Positions 24,449 through 32,698 of a DNA stretch of 36,602 nucleotides are shown here, piece after piece. The stretch spans positions 55,337 to 91,938 of the forward strand of contig JACRLY010000057.1 in assembly GCA_016219595.1 (NCBI GenBank), in the 5' to 3' direction. Position 1 is the stretch's first letter, and every line of letters starts with the position of its first letter. The notes beneath the pieces are model-generated. The model had not been told where the DNA came from. It saw only the letters and a list, made by a program, of their open reading frames with translations, and did not search any database. The translations under genes and the position numbers were made by a program. This DNA is from Ignavibacteriota bacterium. Lineage in GTDB: Bacteria; Bacteroidota; Ignavibacteria; Kapaibacteriales; UBA2268.

Positions 24449-25660
24449 TTACTTTTTATTTAATTCAATCCTATCTTCAATATCCTTAACACTCGGTAAT
24501 TGTTTCTTAATATCCATTGGAAGTTTTTCGGTTAGCTTATAATTACTAATTCCGATTGGATTGTTAATATTCATCAAAGAATATTCTGCTACAATTTTAT
24601 TTGATTTTTTACATAGCATAAGCCCTATGGTCGGATTATCATTTGGAGATTTTACTTGCTCATTGAAAGCATTTAGGTAGAAATTTAATTTACCAGCATA
24701 TTCAGGTTTGAATTCGTCTACTTTTAATTCTACTAGAAAATAGCAATGTAATCTTGTATGATAAAAAACTAAATCAACATAAAAATCATCGCCTCCTACA
24801 ATCAGCAATTTTTGTTTGCCAAGAAATGCAAAACCATAACCAAGTTCCATCAGAAATTTAGATATATTATCGAGCATTGAGCTTTCCAAATCCTTTTCCT
24901 TTGATTTTCCGGATAATCTGATAAAATCAAGAGTGTATGGATTTTTCAGCAATTCATTTGCTAAATCAGATTGTGGCTGTGGCAAGGTTAATTTAAAATT
25001 TGTAATTGCCTTCCCTTGTCTTTCGAATAGTTTCGTTTCAATTTGATCAATTAAAATACTTCTGGACCAGTTATTTTCAATGGTATTTAGAATGTAGAAT
25101 AAGGCAGGATCAATATCTTGACACTTAGTTATAATCTGAATATGATGTCCCCATGGCACGAGAGATAAAATATCTTTTATTTCAAATTTATTTTGGGCAA
25201 CAGCTTGTTGCCTGAATTGTGATTTATTTTTTTCCCGGTGCTGTTTCGAAATTTGGCTAACAAGTTGTTGGCTTTTTTGAATTTCTGGATTAAATTTAAA
25301 TTGTTCCACAGGTTGTGGGAGTTTTAATTTCCCTGAAATTTGGCTAACAAGTTGTTGGCTATTTATAGAACTATTTGAATAGAAAGAATACCACTGTCTT
25401 ATATATTTAAGGTTTGATAAAGAAAATCCCTTCATCTCGGGAAATTCCTCAATTAAATCTTTGCTCAATTGTTCAACAAAACCATCTCCCCATTTTGTTT
25501 CTTTCTGTTTCTGTACGATTGCTTCACCCAAATTCCAATACATCAAAATAAGTTCTGAATTAACCCGGACAGCAGCTTTAATTTGGGAATTTCGTACTCT
25601 TTCCTTAATATCTTTTAATATCCTGATATAATCCGAATTTTTAATCAGTGCATTTTTCAT
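24449..25660 (-). CDS. DUF1016 (YhcG) family PD-(D/E)XK nuclease
   Basis: The 403-residue protein has the N-terminal YhcG domain ([50 protein letters not shown]), a middle [12 protein letters not shown] segment, and the C-terminal nuclease core [12 protein letters not shown] followed by [22 protein letters not shown], where the acidic residues and Lys of the fold are seen. The C-terminus is complete ([12 protein letters not shown]). Between the domains the phrase SQQLVSQIS occurs twice because of a 26-base direct repeat. Members are found in mobile and defence-related settings; their exact role is uncertain. The gene lies between hemB and the truncated hemL, next to a RhuM fragment, and looks acquired. 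Confidence 0.9.
   Translation of the reverse strand: MKNALIKNSDYIRILKDIKERVRNSQIKAAVRVNSELILMYWNLGEAIVQKQKETKWGDGFVEQLSKDLIEEFPEMKGFSLSNLKYIRQWYSFYSNSSINSQQLVSQISGKLKLPQPVEQFKFNPEIQKSQQLVSQISKQHREKNKSQFRQQAVAQNKFEIKDILSLVPWGHHIQIITKCQDIDPALFYILNTIENNWSRSILIDQIETKLFERQGKAITNFKLTLPQPQSDLANELLKNPYTLDFIRLSGKSKEKDLESSMLDNISKFLMELGYGFAFLGKQKLLIVGGDDFYVDLVFYHTRLHCYFLVELKVDEFKPEYAGKLNFYLNAFNEQVKSPNDNPTIGLMLCKKSNKIVAEYSLMNINNPIGISNYKLTEKLPMDIKKQLPSVKDIEDRIELNKK
25248..25360. repeat. 26-base direct repeat inside the DUF1016 gene
   Basis: The same 26 bases, starting GAAATTTGGCTAACAAG, occur at 25248-25273 and 25335-25360. The period is 87 bases, exactly 29 codons, so the frame is kept and the peptide SQQLVSQIS is duplicated. 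Confidence 0.9.
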
Positions 25661-25723
25661 AATTAAAACTACTGTTCCTACTTGAATATTATCTTGCTTT
25701 TCGTTATTGTCATTATTTATTCT

Positions 25724-25969
25724 CTATGACTTATATTGCTTATAATAAGAAGCAGTATGTGCAAATTTTGCACATACTGAATTTTTGTTAAGTTCTTCAG
25801 TTTTAAAAATGTTATTTATATGTTTTGTAATTACTGATCTTTCAGTTTCAAATAATTCAGCTATTTGTTTTTGTGTCATCCAAATAGTTTCATTATCAAC
25901 TTTTACTTCTATAGTTAAATTTCTATTTTGTTCTTTATAAACAATTATACTCTTATTTTTTTCAATCAT
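25724..25969 (-). pseudogene. RhuM-family protein, N-terminal fragment
   Basis: The 81-residue frame matches the start of RhuM-type proteins: IIVYKEQNRNLTIEVKVDNE, then TIWMTQKQIAELFETERSVI (a helix-turn-helix) and TKHINNIFKTEELNKNSVCAKFAHTA. Complete members continue for about 250 more residues; here the match stops after HTA and a few unrelated codons lead to a stop. No continuation is seen in other frames before the DUF1016 start 63 bp downstream. It is therefore a 3'-truncated remnant that probably came with the DUF1016 gene. Confidence 0.78.
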
Positions 25970-26071
25970 AATAACCTCATGAATGCAATTTTAAAATAAG
26001 AATTTACACAAATAGAGTTATACTCTTGAGCTTGTTTGAATAATATTTTGCTTTTTGTGGTTGTCATAAGT

Positions 26072-27055
26072 TTATTTCACTTTCTCCATCCACCTCGCCA
26101 CATCCTTCGCAAAATACGTTATAATCATATCCGCTCCTGCACGCTTGATTGCCGTGAGTGATTCGAGCATGATTTTCTCTTCGTCCAACCAGCCGAGCCG
26201 GGCGGCGGCTTTAATCATGGCATATTCACCGCTCACCTGGTATGCTGCTGTAGGCATACCAAATTCATGCTTCACTCTATAGATGACATCTAAATATGCT
26301 CCCGCGGGTTTTACCATTACAATATCTGCACCTTCAATAATATCCTCTTCGATTTCCCTCATAGCTTCATCACTGTTTGCAAAGTCCATCTGGTGAGATT
26401 TGCGGTCACCGAACTTTGGTGCACCCTCTGCGGCATCTCGAAAGGGACCATAATATGAAGACGCATATTTTGCCGAATAGCTCATAATAGGGATTTTCCC
26501 GAATCCATTTTCATCAAGAATAGTTCTTATTGCAGCGACACGACCGTCCATCATATCGGATGGTGCGATTATATCAGCACCTGCCTGTGCGTGTGTCAAT
26601 GCAGACTTCGAAAGAAGCTCTATAGTCTCGTCATTCAATATTTCATCGCCTTTTACAATTCCACAGTGTCCGTGGGATGTGTATTCGCACATGCAGACAT
26701 CAGTAATCACTACTAGATTTTGCACTTCCTTTTTGATAGCTCTAACTGCTCTCTGTATTATTCCATTTTCATCATAACAATCAGAACCTGTTTCATCTTT
26801 CTTCTCAGGTATCCCAAACAATAGAACAGCAGGGATTCCTAATTTAACACACTCCTTGCACTCTTTGACAATATTATCAATTGACTGCTGGTAAACACTT
26901 GGCATTGAACTCACTTCTTTTTTGATATTTGTTCCATTAACTACAAATAAAGGATAAATCAAATCGGATTTGTTTAGATGTGTCTCTCTCACCATATCTC
27001 TGATTATAGGATTATAGCGAAGCCGTCTTAACCTTCTGAATTCAAAATTTTCCAT
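26072..27055 (-). CDS. hemB: Delta-aminolevulinic acid dehydratase (porphobilinogen synthase)
   Basis: It condenses two 5-aminolevulinate molecules to porphobilinogen. The zinc site is Cys121, Cys123 and Cys131 ([16 protein letters not shown]). The Schiff-base lysines are Lys196 ([15 protein letters not shown]) and Lys249 (VMVKPAGAY). An upstream ATG at 27130 is in frame, but the 25 extra residues come from a dispersed ACACAAAGG-type repeat. ATG 27055 has AAAGGA seven bases upstream and begins [16 protein letters not shown], as the family does. It lies between aconitase and the RhuM/DUF1016 insertion that separates it from hemL; hemB and hemL were probably adjacent originally. Confidence 0.95.
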   Translation of the reverse strand: MENFEFRRLRRLRYNPIIRDMVRETHLNKSDLIYPLFVVNGTNIKKEVSSMPSVYQQSIDNIVKECKECVKLGIPAVLLFGIPEKKDETGSDCYDENGIIQRAVRAIKKEVQNLVVITDVCMCEYTSHGHCGIVKGDEILNDETIELLSKSALTHAQAGADIIAPSDMMDGRVAAIRTILDENGFGKIPIMSYSAKYASSYYGPFRDAAEGAPKFGDRKSHQMDFANSDEAMREIEEDIIEGADIVMVKPAGAYLDVIYRVKHEFGMPTAAYQVSGEYAMIKAAARLGWLDEEKIMLESLTAIKRAGADMIITYFAKDVARWMEKVK

Positions 27056-27060
27056 TTTTA

Positions 27061-27166
27061 TTTCCTTTGTTAAAACCTTTGTGTACTTCGTGAAATTCTT
27101 TGTGTCCTTTGTGTTAAAAAAAATTTTCACGCAAAGTTCGCAAAGTTAATCGCTAAGAACGCAAAG
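27061..27166. repeat. Dispersed ACACAAAG/CGCAAAG intergenic repeat
   Basis: The stretch between acnA and hemB holds imperfect copies of CTTTGTGT-like units and three CGCAAAG units (27130-27136, 27139-27145, 27160-27166). GTGTCCTTTGTGTTAAAA (27102-27119) recurs exactly at 36399-36416. It is non-coding sequence that by chance extends the hemB frame. Confidence 0.65.
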
Positions 27167-27187
27167 AATAAAATTTAACTTTTATAA

Positions 27188-29452
27188 TCAACTAAACTGC
27201 TTCTTTATTATGTTCAATGCTCCGCCTGCCTTGAACCACTCGATTTGTGCCTCATTATAAGTATGATTCAATTTTATTTCATCTTTACTTCCGTTTGTAT
27301 GATTAAAAACCATTGTCAAAGGCATACCCGGAGCAAATGTTTTCAGTCCAAGTAAATCAATCGAATCATCTTCCTGAATTATATTATAATCCTCTTTATT
27401 AGCAAATGTCAGTGCCAGCATACCTTGTTTCTTTAAGTTTGTTTCATGAATACGTGCAAAAGATTTTGCGAGAACCAATCTCACACCAAGATGTCTCGGC
27501 TCCATAGCGGCATGTTCTCTTGATGAACCTTCACCATAATTCTCATCACCTACAACTACAGTTCCAACACCCTTTGCTTTGTAAACTCTCTGTACATCTG
27601 GAACGCCAGCATATTGTCCTGTCAACTGGTTCTTCACTTCATTCGTTTTTTCATTGAATGAATTTACAGCACCGGTCAACATGTTGTTCGATATATTATC
27701 CAAGTGTCCTCTGTATTTGAGCCATGGTCCTGCCATCGAAATATGGTCTGTTGTGCATTTCCCTTTAACTTTAATCAGAAGTTTCAATCCCTTCAAGTCA
27801 TCTCCCTGCCATGGTTCGAAGGATGAAAGTAGTTGAAGTCTGTCTGATTTCGGGTCAACGATAACCTGAATTCCTGAACCATCTGCTGCAGGAGCCTGGT
27901 ATCCTGCATCTTCAACTGCAAATCCTTTTGATGGTAGTTCTTCACCTGTTGGTTCAGCCAGCATAACTTCCTTACCATCTTCATTAACAAGTTTATCTTT
28001 TATTGGATTGAATAATAATGAACCGGCTATAGCCATTGCTGTTACCATTTCAGGTGATGCGACAAAGCTGTGTGTGTTTGGATTACCATCATTACGTTTT
28101 GCAAAATTCCTGTTGAATGAAGTTAATATTGAATTTCGTTCCTGTTTGTCTGCTCCGGGTCTCATCCATTGTCCGATACATGGTCCGCAGGCATTAGCCA
28201 GAACAACACCTCCGATTTTTTCGAATGTTTCAATAAATCCGTCACGTTCTATTGTATATCTGACAAGTTCGGAACCAGGTGTAACTGTGAATTGCGATTT
28301 CACTTTAAGTTTTTTATCAACCGCCTGTGTGGCAAGTGAAGCAGAACGGGAAATATCTTCATAAGAAGAGTTAGTGCAGGAGCCTATTAATCCCACATCA
28401 AGTTTTTCCGGATAATTATTTTCTTTCACTGCCTGTGCGAATTTCGATATGGGCCACGCTAAATCAGGTGTGAACGGACCATTAATATGCGGCTCTAATT
28501 CTGATAAATTAATTTCAATAACCTGGTCGAAATATTTTTCAGGATTATCATAAACTTCTTTATCTCCGGCAAGATGTTGTGCAATATTCTTTGCCAAATC
28601 TGCGACTTCCTTGCGGTTTGTTGCGGCTAAGTAATTATACATCTTATCATCGAATCCGAATATTGAAGTCGTCGCACCAATTTCAGCACCCATATTGCAT
28701 ATTGTGCCTTTTCCTGTGCATGAAATGGAATTGGCTCCTTCTCCAAAATACTCAACGATAGCTCCTGTGCCGCCTTTTACTGTTAGTATTCCTGCAACTT
28801 TCAGAATGACATCCTTTGCAGAAGTCCATCCCGACATTTTTCCTGTAAGCTTAACACCAATCAATTTCGGAAATTTCAGTTCCCACGGAAATCCTGCCAT
28901 GACGTCAACTGCATCAGCACCGCCGACTCCGATTGCTACCATCCCGAGACCGCCTGCATTTACTGTATGCGAATCAGTTCCAATCATCATTCCGCCTGGA
29001 AAAGCATAGTTCTCTAAAATTACCTGGTGAATAATTCCTGCACCGGGCTTCCAGAATCCAATGCCATACTTATTAGAGACAGAAGAAAGAAAATCATATA
29101 CTTCCTTATTCATACCTTTTGCAGCTTCGAGGTCTTTTGCTGCATTAATTTTTGCCGGTATAAGATGGTCGCAGTGTACTGTACTTGGTACTGCTACTTT
29201 GGGACGACCAGCCTGCATAAACTGCAATAAAGCCATCTGTGCTGTTGCATCCTGCATTGCAACCCTGTCAGGTGCAAAATAAACATAATCTACTCCCCGC
29301 TTAAATTCTTTCAGTGGGCTGTCGGGATGAAGATGTGCATATAATATCTTTTCGGCAAGTGTCATTGGTTTGCCGGTCATTTTTTTTGCTTCATCAACTT
29401 TATTTGCAAAAGATGAATAGCGTGCTTTAATCATTTCAATGTCGAATATCAT
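27188..29452 (-). CDS. acnA: Aconitate hydratase, mitochondrial type
   Basis: It isomerises citrate and isocitrate in the TCA cycle. The 754-residue chain is the size and type of mitochondrial and Bacteroidota aconitases, shorter than the roughly 890-residue AcnA/IRP form. Motifs are [34 protein letters not shown] and [11 protein letters not shown], giving the three iron-sulfur cysteines, and in the swivel domain [13 protein letters not shown] and [11 protein letters not shown]. The C-terminus is complete. It is first in the minus-strand run leading to hemB, with 132 bp between them. Confidence 0.96.
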   Translation of the reverse strand: MIFDIEMIKARYSSFANKVDEAKKMTGKPMTLAEKILYAHLHPDSPLKEFKRGVDYVYFAPDRVAMQDATAQMALLQFMQAGRPKVAVPSTVHCDHLIPAKINAAKDLEAAKGMNKEVYDFLSSVSNKYGIGFWKPGAGIIHQVILENYAFPGGMMIGTDSHTVNAGGLGMVAIGVGGADAVDVMAGFPWELKFPKLIGVKLTGKMSGWTSAKDVILKVAGILTVKGGTGAIVEYFGEGANSISCTGKGTICNMGAEIGATTSIFGFDDKMYNYLAATNRKEVADLAKNIAQHLAGDKEVYDNPEKYFDQVIEINLSELEPHINGPFTPDLAWPISKFAQAVKENNYPEKLDVGLIGSCTNSSYEDISRSASLATQAVDKKLKVKSQFTVTPGSELVRYTIERDGFIETFEKIGGVVLANACGPCIGQWMRPGADKQERNSILTSFNRNFAKRNDGNPNTHSFVASPEMVTAMAIAGSLLFNPIKDKLVNEDGKEVMLAEPTGEELPSKGFAVEDAGYQAPAADGSGIQVIVDPKSDRLQLLSSFEPWQGDDLKGLKLLIKVKGKCTTDHISMAGPWLKYRGHLDNISNNMLTGAVNSFNEKTNEVKNQLTGQYAGVPDVQRVYKAKGVGTVVVGDENYGEGSSREHAAMEPRHLGVRLVLAKSFARIHETNLKKQGMLALTFANKEDYNIIQEDDSIDLLGLKTFAPGMPLTMVFNHTNGSKDEIKLNHTYNEAQIEWFKAGGALNIIKKQFS

Positions 29453-29772
29453 AGTTTAATTCCTGATTATATATAACAATAATAAATATCAAAAAAACAG
29501 ATTTACAAATTAAAAAACTGATAGGATTATTCAAATTTTATTTATGAATTGGTGATTTGAATATAACCGATTAACTCAATAAATGTCTTGATTGATGAAT
29601 ATTTAAGCTTATGGAAACAAATTAAAAATATGAATTGCTACTACTTTTAAGTAGTGAAGAAAAAAATAATAGCCGATAAACGGGATTTACCCCTTAAAAT
29701 AATGTAGGGACACAAAATCTTGTGTCCCTACAAAAAACTACCTCCACTATCTAAAGACAATGGCTATTCATT
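29453..29772. other. Intergenic region between acnA and the peroxiredoxin gene
   Basis: These 320 bp hold no credible gene. The right half has a small hairpin ACTACTT-TT-AAGTAGT (29640-29655) and the strong palindrome listed separately. The left half should contain the acnA promoter, but no exact TAnnTTTG motif was found on the minus strand. Confidence 0.6.
29703..29732. terminator. 13-bp perfect stem-loop after the peroxiredoxin gene
   Basis: TGTAGGGACACAA (29703-29715) pairs perfectly with TTGTGTCCCTACA (29720-29732) around a four-base loop. It lies 40 bases after the peroxiredoxin stop codon and is followed on that strand by ATTATTTTA, so it may work as a terminator. The sequence also resembles dispersed GTAGGGACAC palindromes seen in many genomes, so it may be a REP-like copy. 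Confidence 0.6.
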
Positions 29773-30426
29773 TTAATTCTTCTCCAACTCCCTGTAGCAG
29801 AACCACCAATCGTAGTTATCGTATTTTCCTTGTTTGTACTGTGCTGCCTTGATGTCAGTAGCAGGCGGCACAATTACTTTGCTTCCCAATATTTCGTTAT
29901 TAGGCCAATTAGCAGGCATTCTGACAAGCTCTTTATCAACGATTTGCAATGCCTTTACCATCCTGATTAATTCATCAATATTGCGTCCCATCTCCTGCGG
30001 ATAATAAAGAATTGCCCTCAAAATTCCCTCGTTGTCAACGATGAAAACTGCACGAACCGTGTCCTTGCCTTTCCCGGGATGAATCATCCCCAGTGTTTGT
30101 GCAATTGACCTGTCATCTGCAATTATGGGAAACTTAATTTCTTCCTTCAAGTTTTCCTTTATCCAATCCACCCATTTAATGTGTGAAAAAATCTGGTCAA
30201 TGCTCAATCCGACTAACTCGGTATTCAGCTTTTTGAATTCATCGTATCTCCTGTTGAATGCAACAAATTCTGTTGTGCATACAGGTGTGAAATCAGCCGG
30301 GTGGCTGAACAGGATAAACCATTTTCCTGCAAAATCTTTCGGTACTCTCAATTTACCGAATGTTGTTTGTGCTTCGAATTCAGGGAATTTGCTCCCAATC
30401 GAGGGAAACGTGATTTCATTTGTCAT
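29773..30426 (-). CDS. Peroxiredoxin, Prx6/archaeal type
   Basis: It reduces peroxides. The peroxidatic Cys50 lies in [14 protein letters not shown], with the usual Thr and Pro of the PxxxTxxC motif. Arg and acidic residues of the Prx6 group follow, and the long C-terminal arm ends [16 protein letters not shown] with Cys210. The 217-residue length and second cysteine near the end resemble archaeal enzymes such as that of Aeropyrum. There is a clear AAGGAG site seven bases before the ATG. It is 52 bp downstream of the PerR-like gene on the same strand, so regulator and enzyme are likely one operon. Confidence 0.93.
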   Translation of the reverse strand: MTNEITFPSIGSKFPEFEAQTTFGKLRVPKDFAGKWFILFSHPADFTPVCTTEFVAFNRRYDEFKKLNTELVGLSIDQIFSHIKWVDWIKENLKEEIKFPIIADDRSIAQTLGMIHPGKGKDTVRAVFIVDNEGILRAILYYPQEMGRNIDELIRMVKALQIVDKELVRMPANWPNNEILGSKVIVPPATDIKAAQYKQGKYDNYDWWFCYRELEKN

Positions 30427-30478
30427 AATTTATACTCCTTATAATTTAATTATTCATTAATAAAAATCTAAAAAAAAT

Positions 30479-30910
30479 TTAATTTGCATGTATCTTAATA
30501 TATTTACCTCTTATCTGCAATTGTATATCATTAATCTCCAGGTTCGGAATCTTGTTTTTGGAAAAGAATTTTTTCAAAATCTTATCGAGTTCAGGATTGT
30601 AATAATCTTTTATTTTGTTGTCATTCTCAACGAAAATATGATGGTGCATATCGGTAACGGAATCATATCTTGCAGTAATCGAATCCGTATTGACTATTCT
30701 GATTATTCCACACTGTCTGAACACTTCCAAAGTATTATAAACTGTACTCAAAGAAATGCTCGGATAATCCTTTTTGATCTGCTTGTAAATTGATTCGGCA
30801 GTCGGGTGAGAATAATTATTAGTCAACGCTTCGAGAATTACGAGACGCTGAACTGTTGCTTTCAATCCGGCATTTGCCAAAGTTTTCCTGATTTGTGCTT
30901 TCCTATTCAT
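30479..30910 (-). CDS. perR: PerR-like peroxide regulator (Fur family), no structural zinc site
   Basis: The 143-residue repressor has the Fur winged helix (GLKATVQRLVILEAL, HPTAESIYKQI, SLSTVYNTLEVF). The regulatory metal ligands of B. subtilis PerR (His37, Asp85, His91, His93, Asp104) match His35, Asp83, His89, His91 and Asp102 at a constant offset of two, including the Asp that sets PerR apart from Fur. The two CxxC pairs that hold structural zinc are absent; Cys67 is the only cysteine. The neighbouring peroxiredoxin gene supports a peroxide role. A palindrome resembling a Per box lies 12 bases before the start codon. Confidence 0.88.
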   Translation of the reverse strand: MNRKAQIRKTLANAGLKATVQRLVILEALTNNYSHPTAESIYKQIKKDYPSISLSTVYNTLEVFRQCGIIRIVNTDSITARYDSVTDMHHHIFVENDNKIKDYYNPELDKILKKFFSKNKIPNLEINDIQLQIRGKYIKIHAN

Positions 30911-30922
30911 AGTTTTTTAAAT

Positions 30923-30937
30923 TTATGATAATTATTC
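30923..30937. promoter_or_regulatory. Candidate Per box
   Basis: TTATGATAATTATTC matches the B. subtilis Per consensus TTATAATnATTATAA at 11 of 14 defined positions. It lies 12 bases upstream of the perR ATG (30910), where it would allow autoregulation and control of the cotranscribed peroxiredoxin. Confidence 0.4.
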
Positions 30938-31049
30938 CGAGTTAATAATCGTTCTAAATTAGGAATTATTGTAAAATAATATTTTTATCTTTTAAAATCG
31001 ATGTGGAATTAGATAACTATCCGGAGTAACTCCCGACAGGATTTGATTA

Positions 31050-32384
31050 TTAAACTACTTCTCCAAACAATGTTGCGGATGTACTGCCTGTTATATTAAC
31101 CTTAAATACATCGCCTTCTTTGATGCCATTCAGTGAAGGAAATACAACCACTTTGTTAGTATCTGTTCTCCCCATCCATTCCTGCGGATTTTTCTTGCTG
31201 GGGCTTTCGGCAACAATTGTATGAGTCCTTCCTATTTCTTTTTCATTCAGTACTCTCGACACTTTATGCTGAAGCTCTATGATTTCGTTTAATCTTCTTG
31301 TTTTTTCTTTGTCAGGAACATCATCCTCCATTGCTAATGCTTTTGTATGTTCACGCGGCGAGTATTTGAACATAAATGCACCGTCATATCCCACTTCTTC
31401 AATCACTCTGAGTGTCTGCTGATGGTCTTCCTCTGTTTCTGTAGGAAATCCTGCTATAATATCAGTTGATAATGAACATCCCGGCATCAATTCTTTTATT
31501 CTCTTTATTCTTCCGAGATAATGCTCGACTGTATATCCCCTGAGCATCAAGTCAAGGATTCTGTTTGAACCGGATTGAACAGGCAGATGAATATACTTAC
31601 AAATATTATCATACTCTGTCATTGTTTCAATTAGCTTGTCGCTCATATCCATCGGATGTGAGGTCATATATCTGAAACGTATTTCTGGTGTAGCTTTGGC
31701 ACAAGCCGCGAGAAGGTCTGCAAAATCCTCTCCCGTTTGCCTGTCCTTGTAACTGTTGACATTTTGTCCGAGCAAAGTAATTTCCTTGAAACCTTTCTCA
31801 TTCAAATTTTCAACTTCCCTTACAACCGTGTCCAGACCTCTTGAACGTTCCCTGCCACGGGTATACGGCACTACACAATAGGAACAGAAATTGTCGCACC
31901 CTCTCATAATCGAGAGCCAGGCAAATACTCCGCTTGTGTGTAATGGCTCTATGTCATCATAAGTTTCCACCCTGCTTAATTTGACTGCAATTCCTTTTGT
32001 GCCATGTCTCGCATCCTCTATTAGCTGGGGTACTTTGCGGAACTCATCGGGACCGACGACAAGGTCAACTATCTGTTTTTCCTCGATGAGGCTATTTCTC
32101 AACCGTTCAGCCATACAACCGAGTATTCCTACCACAAGTTCTTTATTCTGCTTCTTATACTTTTTCAAATGTATTAAGCGTTCGTGGATTTTCCTTTCGG
32201 CATTATCCCTGACCGAGCAGGTATTTAGAAGTATTGCATCTGCATCGTCTGGATTATTGATTACTGAAAACCCTGAATTTATCAGAATGGATGATACGAT
32301 TTCAGTATCGCTGAAATTCATCTGGCATCCGTAAGTTTCTATATATACTTTATCTTTTTTATATGTATTTGTATTGTTTTCCAT
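31050..32384 (-). CDS. miaB: tRNA-2-methylthio-N6-isopentenyladenosine synthase MiaB
   Basis: This radical SAM methylthiotransferase modifies A37 of tRNAs reading UNN codons. From ATG 32384 the N-terminal cluster ligands are Cys20 (ETYGCQMN), Cys56 (LLNTCSVRD) and Cys90 (GILGCMAERL). The radical SAM cysteines are Cys163, Cys167 and Cys170 (RGCDNFCSYCVVPYTRGRE). HLPVQSGSN, DIIAGFPTET and a C-terminal TRAM domain follow. The frame extends to a TTG at 32408, but ATG 32384 begins MENNTNTYKKDKVYIETYGC, as the family does. It is convergent with nothing and lies 140 bp upstream of perR on the same strand. Confidence 0.96.
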   Translation of the reverse strand: MENNTNTYKKDKVYIETYGCQMNFSDTEIVSSILINSGFSVINNPDDADAILLNTCSVRDNAERKIHERLIHLKKYKKQNKELVVGILGCMAERLRNSLIEEKQIVDLVVGPDEFRKVPQLIEDARHGTKGIAVKLSRVETYDDIEPLHTSGVFAWLSIMRGCDNFCSYCVVPYTRGRERSRGLDTVVREVENLNEKGFKEITLLGQNVNSYKDRQTGEDFADLLAACAKATPEIRFRYMTSHPMDMSDKLIETMTEYDNICKYIHLPVQSGSNRILDLMLRGYTVEHYLGRIKRIKELMPGCSLSTDIIAGFPTETEEDHQQTLRVIEEVGYDGAFMFKYSPREHTKALAMEDDVPDKEKTRRLNEIIELQHKVSRVLNEKEIGRTHTIVAESPSKKNPQEWMGRTDTNKVVVFPSLNGIKEGDVFKVNITGSTSATLFGEVV

Positions 32385-32698
32385 TAGCTTCTTTATTACA
32401 AAAATCAATTTGACGTAAACTCAATGAACTTATTTACCTTCTTGTTCGGAAATATAAATAAAACTTGCAACTTATATCATTTTTTCCTATTTTAATCAGG
32501 GTTATAATATATTCGATGCATTACAGGATAACATTATATAATAATAGCGATTTTTTTAATAACCTTAGCAATCAAACCGAGCATTAGTTATTGTTGCTGA
32601 ATTCAGCTGTCAAAATACCTTAAAGGTATTCATATTTCTTAGTTATGACAACACTTTTAGTGTATATAAATATGTCTAACTATATAAGGCAGGCTGCA
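32385..32698. other. Divergent intergenic region with small palindromes
   Basis: About 310 bp separate miaB and the PKD protein gene. Three short symmetrical sites cluster before the latter: GCTGAATTCAGC (32596-32607), AATACCTT-A-AAGGTATT (32614-32630) and ACACT-TTT-AGTGT (32651-32663). They could be operators or hairpins in the leader. No TAnnTTTG element was identified. Confidence 0.5.

Noticed and set aside
24449-25969. A transposon carrying RhuM and DUF1016
   Set aside because: No transposase, integrase, terminal inverted repeat or target duplication could be found at the edges.
29453-29772. A small RNA gene between acnA and the peroxiredoxin gene
   Set aside because: Two hairpins are present, but no promoter-like motif or conserved RNA pattern supports a transcript.
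32645-32698. 18-residue N-terminal extension of the PKD protein
   Set aside because: The internal ATG at 32699 has a purine-rich site upstream and starts a clear signal peptide, which the extension would bury.
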